This document shows, piece by piece, positions 18,405 to 28,200 of a stretch of DNA of 64,000 nt. A program made the translations under genes and the position numbers. The stretch covers positions 1,922,001 to 1,986,000 of the forward strand of contig CAVQDV010000005.1 of assembly GCA_963711375.1 (NCBI GenBank), in the 5' to 3' direction. The notes under the pieces are model-generated. The model saw nothing but the letters and a program-made list of their open reading frames with translations. It had not been told where the DNA came from and did not search any database. Source of the DNA: CAVQDV01 sp963711375 (lineage in GTDB: Bacteria > Pseudomonadota > Gammaproteobacteria > Coxiellales > Coxiellaceae). Each line of letters begins with the position of its first letter. Positions within the stretch are counted from its first letter, which is position 1.

Positions 18405-19451
18405 ATGAAAACAAGTGATTTTGAATGGGCTGTAATTGGCGCTGGCCCCGCAGGTATCGCCGCTGTTGGGAAACTGTTGGATTCAGGGGTACATCCGAAA
18501 TCTTTAGTGTGGGTTGACCCCCATTTTTTAGTCGGCGATTTTGGGGCTAAATGGCAAAATGTCCCCAGTAATACAAAAGTGAATCTATTTTTAAAATTTT
18601 TGAATGAATGTAAGGCCTTTCGTTATTCCGAATGTAAAGAGGACTTTGAGCTAAATCACACGCCGCCGGAGGACAATTGTTTTTTACGCTTGATGGCGGC
18701 CCCCTTGCAATGGGTTAGCAATCACCTTATGCAAAATGTGGTGACGGTAAAAAATGTTGTTGAAACGCTAAAAATGCACAATCATCGATGGAATTGGCAA
18801 TGCGGAAATGAAAAATTATCCGCCAAAAATGTAGTTTTAGCGATAGGCTCGGAACCAAAGAGTCTCACGTATCCGGGAGTAGAACCCATTCCGGTGGATA
18901 TTGCCATGGATCGGGAACTATTGACAAAGCACTGTGGGCCTGAAGATAGAGTAGCTGTTTTTGGTTCTTCGCATTCTGCTATTTTAATTTTGCGAAGTTT
19001 GTTGGAATCTTGTAATGTGAAAAATGTAGTGAATTTTTATCGAGCCCCGTTGCGTTATGCGGTTTATTTAGAAAATGAAATATTATTTGATGACACGGGA
19101 TTAAAAGGAAGCACGGCCGCTTGGGCGAGAGAGAATTTGCATGGCACCTTGCCCCCTAAATTAGAGCATATATATTCTTCTACTGAAAATGTGCAACATC
19201 ATCTTCCGCATTGCAATAAAGCGATTTATGCCGTGGGATTCGAGCGAAGAGTGATGGATATTGATGGCTTAGGAAAATTAGAATATAACCCCTACAATGG
19301 AATAATTGCGCCTGGATTATTTGGATTGGGCATTGCATTTCCCCAAGCAAAATTAGATCGTTTTGGAAATTTGGAATATCGCGTGGGCCTTTGGAAATTT
19401 ATGGATTATTTATCGACTATTTTGCCTATCTGGATGCGCTATCCAATTTGA
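18405..19451 (+). CDS. FAD-dependent pyridine nucleotide-disulfide oxidoreductase-like protein
   Basis: A 348-aa flavoprotein opening with a dinucleotide-binding motif, AVIGAGPAGIAAVGKLL, and carrying a second conserved block around NVVLAIGSEP. A later segment, VAVFGSSHSAILILRSLL, is the NAD(P)-binding Rossmann fold. No redox CxxC is visible, so it is not a classic disulfide reductase. Substrate unknown. It begins 23 bp after kdpD and is followed closely by a TauE-type exporter and a DUF1634 gene, which suggests a three-gene unit possibly dealing with sulfur compounds; that is inference from the exporter family only. The ATG at 18405 is chosen because upstream codons overlap kdpD. Confidence 0.8.
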   Translation: MKTSDFEWAVIGAGPAGIAAVGKLLDSGVHPKSLVWVDPHFLVGDFGAKWQNVPSNTKVNLFLKFLNECKAFRYSECKEDFELNHTPPEDNCFLRLMAAPLQWVSNHLMQNVVTVKNVVETLKMHNHRWNWQCGNEKLSAKNVVLAIGSEPKSLTYPGVEPIPVDIAMDRELLTKHCGPEDRVAVFGSSHSAILILRSLLESCNVKNVVNFYRAPLRYAVYLENEILFDDTGLKGSTAAWARENLHGTLPPKLEHIYSSTENVQHHLPHCNKAIYAVGFERRVMDIDGLGKLEYNPYNGIIAPGLFGLGIAFPQAKLDRFGNLEYRVGLWKFMDYLSTILPIWMRYPI

Positions 19452-19464
19452 GTCGGGAGAATTA

Positions 19465-20304
19465 ATGAGTGATTTATATTATTTAATGCTAATGGGTGTC
19501 GGGGTTTTTGCTGGCATGCTGGGCGCATTAACCGGTCTCGGTGGCGGAATTATTGTCATCCCCATTTTAACGATTCTATTTCACGTTTCAATTTATCACG
19601 CGATGGCGGCGGGTTTAATTGCTACCTTAACGACATCCTCTGGTGCGGCCGCGGCTTTATTAAAAGAGGGCTACACCAATTTAAAATTAGGCATGTTGTT
19701 GGAAGTGGGTACGGCGAGTGGTGCCATTTTGGGAGCCTTATTAGTGGCTTATTTACCGGTGCATTTTATCGAAGGACTCTTTGGTGTGGTCTTATTATTT
19801 TCGGCCGCCATGGCGGCTAGAAGGCGTGAGGAATTGGAAACGCACATGCCCTCCGATCCGCTCGCTATTCGCCTTGGTCTCATCAATGTTGACAAGGTAG
19901 CCAATTTGCCAGGTCATTCCATTTATGCGATTTGCCGGGTAAAACTAGGTTTTTTTATAATGACTATCGCGGGACTACTGTCCGGTTTGCTTGGTATTGG
20001 TAGCGGCACGGTAAAAGTTTTAGCCATGGATCAAGTCATGCGTTTGCCCTATAAAGTCTCTACTTCAACAAGCAATTTTATTATTGGAATTACAGCGGCC
20101 GCCAGTATCGGAATTTATTGGTCTCGTGGCTATGTCGTCGAATGGGTGTGCGCGCCAGTCATGCTCGGGGTTTTAGCAGGTGCTTTGTTAGGCGGTTATT
20201 TATTAGTACGCTTAAAAACCCGTGGTTTACGCTATGTTTTTGTGATTATCGTCGCCTTATCAGGTATTCAAATGGTGTATAAAGGGATTGGGGGCCTACT
20301 TTAA
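19465..20304 (+). CDS. TauE/SafE-family anion exporter
   Basis: A 279-aa membrane protein with about eight helices and the repeated TauE motifs: GALTGLGGGIIVIPIL near the N-terminus and SGLLGIGSGTVKVLAMD in the second half, followed by YKVSTSTSNFIIGITAAAS. Family members move sulfite, sulfoacetate or other organosulfur anions. The ATG at 19465 has GGGAGA 6 bp upstream. It overlaps the next start by one base (TAATG), so both products are likely made together. Confidence 0.9.
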   Translation: MSDLYYLMLMGVGVFAGMLGALTGLGGGIIVIPILTILFHVSIYHAMAAGLIATLTTSSGAAAALLKEGYTNLKLGMLLEVGTASGAILGALLVAYLPVHFIEGLFGVVLLFSAAMAARRREELETHMPSDPLAIRLGLINVDKVANLPGHSIYAICRVKLGFFIMTIAGLLSGLLGIGSGTVKVLAMDQVMRLPYKVSTSTSNFIIGITAAASIGIYWSRGYVVEWVCAPVMLGVLAGALLGGYLLVRLKTRGLRYVFVIIVALSGIQMVYKGIGGLL

Positions 20305-20591
20305 TGGATGAGCTTCGTATCGGTATCACCTTGCGTATTGGTGTTTTTGCATCTGCCTTTGTTTGTATTATCGGAATATTGCTGATTATTTTATCGCATC
20401 ATACTTCGATTATTACCCATCCTCACGCGATTTCTGTTGTAAAAGCCGGGCTTTTATTATTAATTTATATGCAAGTTATTCGCGTGGCCCTTACCTCCTG
20501 GCTTTTTGCCGAGCGCAAGGAATGGTTCTTTGTCGGCTGCAGCATTTTTATTTTAGCCGTTCTCTCCTACAGCGTTTTTTGGCAAGCTTAA
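20304..20591 (+). CDS. DUF1634 membrane protein
   Basis: A 95-aa protein with three hydrophobic helices. Length, the RIGVFASAFVCIIGI and LLIYMQVIRVALTSWLF segments, and its place directly behind a TauE/SafE gene fit DUF1634, a family that usually accompanies such exporters. It probably forms a complex with the exporter or modulates it. The start overlaps the upstream stop by one base. Confidence 0.85.
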   Translation: MDELRIGITLRIGVFASAFVCIIGILLIILSHHTSIITHPHAISVVKAGLLLLIYMQVIRVALTSWLFAERKEWFFVGCSIFILAVLSYSVFWQA

Positions 20592-20600
20592 TTTAATGCG

Positions 20601-20632
20601 GCAATTCCAGCTTAAGCAGAAACTCCTGAATT
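20601..20632 (+). repeat. Solo copy of the MITE-like palindrome
   Basis: GCAATTCCAGCTTAAGCAG and the following AACTCCTGAA resemble the palindrome at 10651-10682 in the same orientation (about two thirds of bases agree). It lies 10 bp after the DUF1634 gene, a usual place for REP-like elements or weak terminators. Confidence 0.4.
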
Positions 20633-20736
20633 TAATCCTGTTTTTATGTAGGTTTTTAATTCTCCCTTAATGTTGCTTAATAATTCTTAATACTTATCTG
20701 TTATGCTGTTAGTGATATTAATTAGTGAGGTGCAAA

Positions 20737-21849
20737 ATGCGCAGCAAGGCTCTAGATTTACTTAACGGAAGGGATGCCACCAAAGAATATCCTATTAAAG
20801 ATATGGGAAGTTTTTTTAAATTGGACCTAAATGTCCAGGCTTTGATATTAAGCTTTTTATCCCCCCCTGATTTGGCCTGTGCTGGACAATCCTGCACCAC
20901 ATTTTTTAAATTATCGAGGAAAGAGGATGTCCGAAAAGCCGCTTACAATAATTTTGCCCCAGGGCTAGCTTTAGAATTAGAGTCACATTTGGCTAAGTTA
21001 AGAAAATTCATTTATATCCCTGAATTATTGAGTTTTCTTTCTGATCAAAGCCTCCCGATCCCCGTTAAAGTTTGCATCTTAAATGATCTTAGTGAATATA
21101 CACAATCTCATACCATGCAGAGCCTTGAAGGTCGAGCCTCTGCCTTTTATTTTCCAAATACCTTGTCTGGAAATTTTATTATTAAGACTCGTTCTAATTT
21201 AGATCATTTGCAATGCTTTCTTGAGGGTCTGAACAAGTATTTGCTTATGGCGTTTCGTCTTCATCAGAGGGATCTTGGGCAAGAGCAAAATCTGAAAACA
21301 GAATTCATAAGTCAGTGCAGCGAGTTTTCTGAAAACTACGAGAAGGAGCTATTGGGAAGGTTTTCGCAAAATGCATTTCAGTGGAGTAACGAAGATGCCG
21401 TGAAAATGAACCTCAAAGACATTATTAACTCAGCGCAAAAAGTTGCGGGAGGTTTCATTAAAGATGGCTCTCGTGAAGGCCTGTCCATTTTTCTGGGAGG
21501 GGGAGGTGCAGAAAATAGTAGAATCGGAGACACCATATACACAGTTTCCATGCTCTTCAGTTTGCTAATTGTATTCGCTGGGAGCGTAGTGCTTTTTACT
21601 GATAGGCTTGACCCAAGAACCAAAGACATTGCCGGAGGCGTATTAATAGGGGTTGGCTCCTTATTTTTCTTAACGACAATTGTCTTGCAAGTTCGGCAGT
21701 ATCGGATTCAAAGACAAGAATTGATTAGTCAGCTGGCATTGAATAATAATGATAATGATGGCAGGCATGAAACACGTTTTGAAATCCTAGATGAAGACTC
21801 AGAAAAGGATCTTGAAGAAGACAATATTCCACTCTTGGGCCCAAAATAA
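20737..21849 (+). CDS. F-box domain protein with C-terminal membrane helices (candidate effector)
   Basis: Residues about 28-65 read LDLNVQALILSFLSPPDLACA then GQSCTTFFKLSR. This matches the F-box consensus (leading hydrophobic helix, LSPxDL turn, and a C-x-T-F end). In eukaryotes the F-box binds Skp1 to recruit targets to SCF ubiquitin ligases; in intracellular bacteria such proteins are secreted effectors. Two adjacent helices near the C-terminus (about 272-294 and 303-325) could fix it in a host membrane, and the tail is acidic (EDSEKDLEEDN), resembling an E-block secretion signal. The 370-aa frame starts at ATG 20737 after GTGAGG; the GTG at 20725 is that ribosome-binding site. Function inferred. 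Confidence 0.75.
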   Translation: MRSKALDLLNGRDATKEYPIKDMGSFFKLDLNVQALILSFLSPPDLACAGQSCTTFFKLSRKEDVRKAAYNNFAPGLALELESHLAKLRKFIYIPELLSFLSDQSLPIPVKVCILNDLSEYTQSHTMQSLEGRASAFYFPNTLSGNFIIKTRSNLDHLQCFLEGLNKYLLMAFRLHQRDLGQEQNLKTEFISQCSEFSENYEKELLGRFSQNAFQWSNEDAVKMNLKDIINSAQKVAGGFIKDGSREGLSIFLGGGGAENSRIGDTIYTVSMLFSLLIVFAGSVVLFTDRLDPRTKDIAGGVLIGVGSLFFLTTIVLQVRQYRIQRQELISQLALNNNDNDGRHETRFEILDEDSEKDLEEDNIPLLGPK

Positions 21850-22169
21850 GGAATTTATCCAATCCCGCCGTAAAACAACGTCACTTCCTTCGATTTAGAT
21901 AATTCCAATGTCAACGAGGTCAAGCGCTAAGCTCATAAAATTACCGGAATTTCATGAGCGACCAAATAATCTTTTATAGATGAAGCTTGGCATGAGGGGC
22001 TTTCATAAAAATTATAAAGGGTTTTTCCAATGGAAATTACTTCAGTAGTTTCCTTAAAGCTGAATTAAGTGATCATTTTTTCAACGATGTGCCTTTCTTT
22101 TTTATTGAGAGATGATATATTGTCCAGCACATAAACGAAAGATAACTATTATTCACTGGAGAGCTAACT
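21850..22169. other. 320-bp intergenic region with a shared repeat
   Basis: Holds the 37-bp repeat also found at 31646-31682, plus the promoter region of the next gene. Read on the minus strand, the repeat continues upstream into 22 codons ending in ELSKSKEVTLFYGGIG and a stop. It therefore looks like the 3' end of a lost gene. GGAGAG at 22158-22163 is the ribosome-binding site of the gene at 22170. Confidence 0.5.
21851..21887 (-). repeat. 37-bp dispersed repeat, copy 1
   Basis: 34 of 37 bases agree with 31646-31682. On the minus strand it reads EVTLFYGGIG-stop here and EVTVFYGGFG-stop in the other copy. The differences keep the reading frame, which suggests a shared coding 3' end, not a random repeat. 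Confidence 0.6.
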
Positions 22170-23303
22170 ATGCGAATAGCATTTTTTACTAGCAGTTTAG
22201 GAGATACCGATTTAGCTAAGGCCACAATCACAAGACTCCTCGAGCAAAATTCTGAAAATTCAATTTTTTTAATTCCACTTGGGGCTGCTGCTTCAACTCG
22301 TACTGAAGACTTAATAAAGGCGAATTCAATTTCGCGAGTGCTGTTAACAGAAATCATTAGTCAGCCAGATGCTTTATCAAAAAATAAATTGTCAGATGAA
22401 GAGCTCGAAAAAGTGATGGATTTTATTCGAACAAATAAAATTCAACGCGCCTATGTAGGTGTGCCATCAACTAATAATGAAATTCCATTTCAAATTGCTA
22501 GTGGTCTTGAAATCCCTTGTACTATCGCTTATGAATTCATGTTTAAGGCTGAAAATCATATTATGTGGAATTATGTCGACGTGCTCGCTTCTAAAGCGAA
22601 TTGTGAATTTGCTGTCTCGCTTGCTGCGGCTCGAAACAATATTTTAGAAATTAATAAAAAAGCACAAATTTTCGAAATTGGGCACCTTAGCATCGATCGG
22701 TCGCCAATGGCGGGTAATACAGATTCAATGCCAATTCGTCAATTATTGCGAGTGAGTTCTGAAAACGAACTCGTTTTCGTTTCAGGAACCACCCAGCCGA
22801 CTGAAATCGATAATCAATTTTTGGACGCCTTGTTAAGCGAAATTAGCACAGGGAAATATCTTAATTTACAACTTCGTATGGGATTACATCCTGGTGTTAA
22901 AGATCCTGATGCCTACTTACAAACTCTGCTGACTACTTGTGATAAATATAAAAAAGCAAATGAACAATTTCAAATTATTTTGACTTCGCAATTTGAAAAG
23001 AGGTTGCTTAAACCAGTTCTTGATAATCCATTTATTTTGCGCGTTAATATATCAGGATCTGATGCTGCACAAGCAGCTGATAAAGTTACCCAAGCTGTAC
23101 CCGGAGCATTGTTAAATGAAGCAGCGTTTAACGGAAAGCCCAGTTATTTCCATGCATCCGCCACTCCTTATCTGCCCAAGGAATGGTTTTCAAAAAATCT
23201 TTCTGCATTTTTTAAGGCTAAGGCGGAAGCTGAGCATTCCCGTGAAGAACTTGGGGTAAAAGAATCGGCGCCAGAGCTGCTTTCCAGAGTAATAACCAAA
23301 TAA
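22170..23303 (+). CDS. Hypothetical protein, 377 aa
   Basis: I cannot assign a family. The protein begins MRIAFFTSSLGDTDLAKATI, a Rossmann-like beta-alpha start. It has an overall alternation of strands and helices, no signal peptide and no membrane helix. A GT-B glycosyltransferase-like fold is possible from the two-lobed pattern (second lobe around ENELVFVSGTTQPTEID) but is unproven. A good ribosome-binding site (GGAGAG) precedes the ATG. It stands alone between accessory genes, so it may itself be accessory. Confidence 0.6.
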   Translation: MRIAFFTSSLGDTDLAKATITRLLEQNSENSIFLIPLGAAASTRTEDLIKANSISRVLLTEIISQPDALSKNKLSDEELEKVMDFIRTNKIQRAYVGVPSTNNEIPFQIASGLEIPCTIAYEFMFKAENHIMWNYVDVLASKANCEFAVSLAAARNNILEINKKAQIFEIGHLSIDRSPMAGNTDSMPIRQLLRVSSENELVFVSGTTQPTEIDNQFLDALLSEISTGKYLNLQLRMGLHPGVKDPDAYLQTLLTTCDKYKKANEQFQIILTSQFEKRLLKPVLDNPFILRVNISGSDAAQAADKVTQAVPGALLNEAAFNGKPSYFHASATPYLPKEWFSKNLSAFFKAKAEAEHSREELGVKESAPELLSRVITK

Positions 23304-23360
23304 TGGGATTTCTATTGAGGGAGCTGGTAATAATGGAAGATCTGCGTAGGTCTCCGCTAT

Positions 23361-25076
23361 TCACATTGAGTATTCGAGGGAAAATTCTTTGCCTTCGAAG
23401 CCGATGCCAATTTTTACGAGGCCTTTTAGGTTTCTTTGATGAAATTCTTGGTCGTATTTTTTTTCGGTAATTTGCGCGAGCGCTCTTTTTGCTGCATCTT
23501 CTAAAGATTCTGCAGGAGCCTTGATTTTTAATTCAATGATAATCCCCATTTTCTCCAGGTTTTTCGGTATTAACATAATATCAAAACGGCCGAGACCACT
23601 TTCGCGATTGGATTTAATTTCGTAGGTGGTGTTCAGGCTTACGGTAAATCCCAGTAATAAACCGTGATAAAAGGCCTCGGGTTCCTTGGCAAGATCGTGG
23701 TAGCTCATTATCTGTAGCACGACGCTTTCGAGGTCTTTTTTAAATTGATCGATTTTACCCGTAATAAGATTTTCAATAAATTGATTATACCAATCTATTC
23801 CATTGCCGTTTGAGAGCCATTGTTCGATGATTACTCGAAATAAAGATTGCACTTCTCGATTGGGAATGCTGAGCTCACAAAGGTCACCATGTTCGACGGT
23901 CTGAGAAGAAAGTGGTTTCAAATAGCCACTCATCAGCAGTAAATTCCAAACGCCAGTCGGGTGATTTCCCAGGTATTTAAAAATGATGTTACTATCAATC
24001 GTTTTTGTGACAGAGCCCCCACTTACCAAGATTTCAAAATCTTTCTTAAAATCTAGAGAGGATTTTTTCAGCAAATCTTTAATTAATTTATTATCGCTAG
24101 TATTAACCCAGTAAGCGCGCGCAAAATAATTTTCATCAAGATAATTTGCAATGGACCATGGATTGTAAATCGTGTTGTCGCCAAATTGGTAGCCATTATA
24201 CCAATGCTGGACTTCATCAAATTTATCGAGTAAGCCGCCTTTTTTAAGTAGATCTCGAACTTCCATTTCAGTGAATCCGAAATATTCGCTGTATTTCGTG
24301 TTTAAAATGGAATATACACGCAGATTATTGACCCCAGAAAACAAGCTTTCTTTGGAAATTCGTAAAATCCCAGTGACAACAGCTTTTTCTAAATAGGAAT
24401 TGTTTTTCAATGCAGCTCCAAAGAAACCCTTCATGAACTCAATCATTTCTTCGTAATAGCCATGGGCATAGGCGGCATGAATAGGAGAATCGTATTCATC
24501 AATTAAAAGCCAGGGTTTCGTGCCATGGTGCTTAGCTATACATTCTGTCAGTGTTTGCATGGAATTTTGCATCTGAGCATAGTTGGCCTTTCTGTGCAAA
24601 ATTAATTGAAACAGCGTTTTTTGCGCATGGCTTAATTTCTCGCTAGTTTCAAGATAATTAAATTGGTCAAATGTCTTGATGATAAGTTCATAAAACTTAT
24701 CATAGGCTAAGGTTTGGCTTTTTTCTTTAATATCTTTGAAGGTAAGTGAAACAACAGGGTATTCTCCCTGGTGCTTCATGTATTTTTCGCCAAGCCCAGC
24801 AATCTTTAAATGATCAAACAGCCCTTTTGTAGGCCGGCCCAGCGCCTCGGGCGCCAGGAAATAGTGAAGCATCGAGAGATTCAAAGTCTTCCCAAATCGA
24901 CGAGGACGAGTGATGACAGCGACCTTTGTTTGAATGTCATCCAGAACGGCTTTGACAAAAAGACTCTTGTCCACAAAGCCAAGTTTGTTATCAATGATCT
25001 CAGCAAAATCATCATAGCCGATGGGTAATCGGAGCTCTGGTGGCTGATCCATATTATTGTTATCGGGCTTTGACAT
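23361..25076 (-). CDS. AAA-ATPase-like / PD-(D/E)XK nuclease family protein
   Basis: The N-terminal half is the AAA-ATPase-like domain (PF09820 type): LPIGYDDFAEII, GFVDKSLFV, a P-loop-like RPRRFGKTLNLSMLHYF, and the Walker B WLLIDEYDSPIHAAY. The C-terminal part is the matching nuclease-like domain (PF08011 type), with GRFDIMLIP and IIIELKIK giving the D...ExK core. Such proteins are widespread in host-associated bacteria, often in many copies, and their role is unknown; defence or selfish-element functions have been suggested. The 571-aa form from ATG 25076 has AGGA upstream and is preferred over a start at 25112. Confidence 0.85.
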   Translation of the reverse strand: MSKPDNNNMDQPPELRLPIGYDDFAEIIDNKLGFVDKSLFVKAVLDDIQTKVAVITRPRRFGKTLNLSMLHYFLAPEALGRPTKGLFDHLKIAGLGEKYMKHQGEYPVVSLTFKDIKEKSQTLAYDKFYELIIKTFDQFNYLETSEKLSHAQKTLFQLILHRKANYAQMQNSMQTLTECIAKHHGTKPWLLIDEYDSPIHAAYAHGYYEEMIEFMKGFFGAALKNNSYLEKAVVTGILRISKESLFSGVNNLRVYSILNTKYSEYFGFTEMEVRDLLKKGGLLDKFDEVQHWYNGYQFGDNTIYNPWSIANYLDENYFARAYWVNTSDNKLIKDLLKKSSLDFKKDFEILVSGGSVTKTIDSNIIFKYLGNHPTGVWNLLLMSGYLKPLSSQTVEHGDLCELSIPNREVQSLFRVIIEQWLSNGNGIDWYNQFIENLITGKIDQFKKDLESVVLQIMSYHDLAKEPEAFYHGLLLGFTVSLNTTYEIKSNRESGLGRFDIMLIPKNLEKMGIIIELKIKAPAESLEDAAKRALAQITEKKYDQEFHQRNLKGLVKIGIGFEGKEFSLEYSM

Positions 25077-25218
25077 GGAGCTTATCCTACCGTTTTTTAG
25101 CGGCGCCGTCACCCCCCGTCCTTGGGCAAATATGGGTCTTTACCTGTTAAGTGGGCGGTGCTGAGGCACCAGTAGACGTTCGCTGCTAAGAGGTTTTAAG
25201 CCACTTGATATTCCCCTT

Positions 25219-28200
25219 CTATAAATTTATTTTTTTAAAATAATTTTCAACTGCCCCGATGTGTTCATATTTTTGAGCACCCTTAGGAACCGAATGATTG
25301 TTAAGAGAATAGATGCTGTTTTTGATCAGTACCTGCATATTAACCTCTTCGAATTCCTGAGTTGAAAAGGCTTCTGCTAAAATTTTTCGGCAAGGTATAT
25401 AGAGCTTTATTAAGTCCTTAACGGCCAGTAATTTTTCGGTTTGTTGTACGTTTCCTAAGGCAGAGAATGTGTCAGAGGGTATTAATTTAGAAAGGAGGCT
25501 ATATTCTTCTTCTCCATGTTCGTCATTGTAAAATTTAAAATGTTTGCTTAACCAATAAAATAATAAACTTATTTTGGTTTGTAGACCAAGATCTTCAGGG
25601 GATTTTTGTTGGTTTTCAAATACAAATTGATCAGAATTAATTTCGTTTGTCTCTGGGTTTTCAACTACAAAAAAGTCAGAATTAACTTTCCTTTGCGTCT
25701 TTTTTTCTTCTAGCTTTTTAAGTACCGGCTTTCCAGGGAAACAAATACCCTTCTCATTATTGTCTATAAAGAATGTTTGAACTCGGTTGTAATGAAGTTT
25801 ACCTACCTTAAATACTGAAAATGAAGGCCAGAGTAGTAGGGCATATATCACAGCGATATCCTTCTCAAGATGCAGATTGATTAATTGGGCATGGACATAA
25901 AACATGCGTTTTAATGTCAGTTCATAATTTTGATTTGCTTCAGGGAAATTTTGTTTCAGCCAACCATATTTTTTAATAATGGCTAAAGCAATACAAGGGT
26001 GCGCAGTACTAAGAACTCTGCCGATTCCACCTAATCTCCTTTTTGAGGGCAATTTTAAAGTGGAGTTAAAACAAAATTCCACGTCATTTAAGGCATCAAA
26101 CATTGGTCGATCGAGTAGATTAAATCCCGAACATATATTTTTAAGAGCTCTAAAGATGCGATAAGGATCCTCTTGAAAAGAACAAGCCGTATCTATTGGA
26201 TATGTCGATAAAACTCGCGCATCAATACAAGCTCGTACATGAGCGGTAGGTATCACATTGGTATCGTTTTGGTAGGGGATCTTGGAGCGTAAATGTGAAA
26301 AATCAACATCTACTAAACATTTTCTGAGCATAGTTTCAATATTATCAAGTAAGGCCCATTTAATTGTTATGTCGATTTTCAACCCCTCAAATTCACAGGT
26401 AAAGTTATTGTATTCGTTTTGGAAGCCGCTTAAGTTTTTAAAACTCTTAGGAAAATAAAATTTATAACGACTAACGCCGATAATGTCTCGCACTGAAGAT
26501 TCCGATTCAATAGCAAAGATAGTAAGATCGATATCAGCGCCGCGCATAATGTCTCGATCATTTTGAAAATCCTCCATTGCAGAACCTCCAATATAAATGC
26601 GGACTCGGTACGCTCCATCTATGAAATTGGCCTCAAGAATTTCACGAGCTGCCCTTGCAAACTTTTCATTCCACTCGGAACGGTAAGGAGATACGTCAGA
26701 TTTAGACTTTATTTTTGAATTTGCTAGTATTTTTTTTTCAACATTGTTTTGAGCAGCGGAATAAATTGGGGGAAGATATACAGATCCAAAACCTTTCAAA
26801 TGGTTTTTCTTTCCTGTAGATTGGTTTGAAAAAGGGCCGGAATCGCCGTTTGAAGACGGTTTGACTCGAGTCGCGAATGTTTGAACGGAGGGGATCTGAA
26901 GAATAGGGTCCGCCAAACCTAGATCATTTTTCATGTTCTCGGATTTAGGCACCACTTTTTCTTGAAGTGAAAATGTGACAGGATCTAATTTCAGGTGAGA
27001 GGCAGGGTTTGATATTTTAAAAATAACGCCCCCTTTGCAAAATGCTAGGACAAAAAATTCACGCCTTGAGCGGAAGTAGTCAGCAATTTCTTCGGGATTA
27101 AAAACATTTTCTGAATAGGTTATCGAGAAAATATTCAGTATATTTTTTTTAGGGTCAAGGTAGTTGGTGGCCTGATTAACTTTAATTCCTTCCTGAGAAA
27201 ATATTTTAGTTAAGGCTGCAAGATAAGAGTTAAAATTCGGAGTGTTATGCCATTTATTCCAAGTTTGATACATTCTTTTCAAAAAGGGAAGGGTGGAAGT
27301 TAAGGCAAAACTGATAGCTGGTTCCCGCATTGAAGTTTTCATTACGAATATTATTATCGAAGAGGCGAAAGCTGTGCCACAAAAAAAACCTCCAATATTC
27401 ATCGCCGCGTATTTATTAAATTCTTTAAAATCTTTATGGATTTTTTCATAATCTGCATTACAAATCTTTAATTGTGACAGGATAGCTTTATTTAATTTCG
27501 TTGAATTGCTGCATTTGATTTCCATTTTTTGGAAATGATTTAATAGGGCAGAGTGACTGGCTTGGTCTTCTTTCGGCAGAAGAGAAAATGTCTGGTTAAG
27601 TTCTGCTTGACGACCCATCATGAAGTTGTAGCCGATTTTTGGCTCACTGCCGCACAGATATTCAACGCACATCTGAATGAAGTATTCTGGAATAACGCAC
27701 CTTAGAATGCCCGCGACTATTAATATAGATAATTTCTCTGGAAACCCTAAGTCAGCAACAAAACCCATTAAGATAGTAAAGGGAGAATTGAAGCCAAAAA
27801 ATTTGAATAATCGTTCTTCAGCGAAGCTTAGACCCAAAATTGGATACGGTATCAAAGTGCTTTTTAAGAAATTCAGTCTCTCATTAATATCGTATACGTA
27901 AGATTGCGATTCTCTCAAGCCTGCCCAGAGGGGGCTATATTCTATATTAGATTTAATAAAGGGCTCTCTTTTTTGCTTATCAGGCGATACATGAGAATTT
28001 TGAAAAACCAAGCCCTTGCCATCATGTTTCAATTTCTTTTTATTTGGGCTAATAGTTTTTGGAATTGGATCAAATTGAATCGTCTGTAATTTGGAAAGAA
28101 TATGGGCTTCAGAAATTTTAAAAAGAATGTTTTGTGGAGAAATAGCAATCACTTTAAAGTCTTCATTAGAGGACATATAATCTTTAAGGCAATCATTTTT

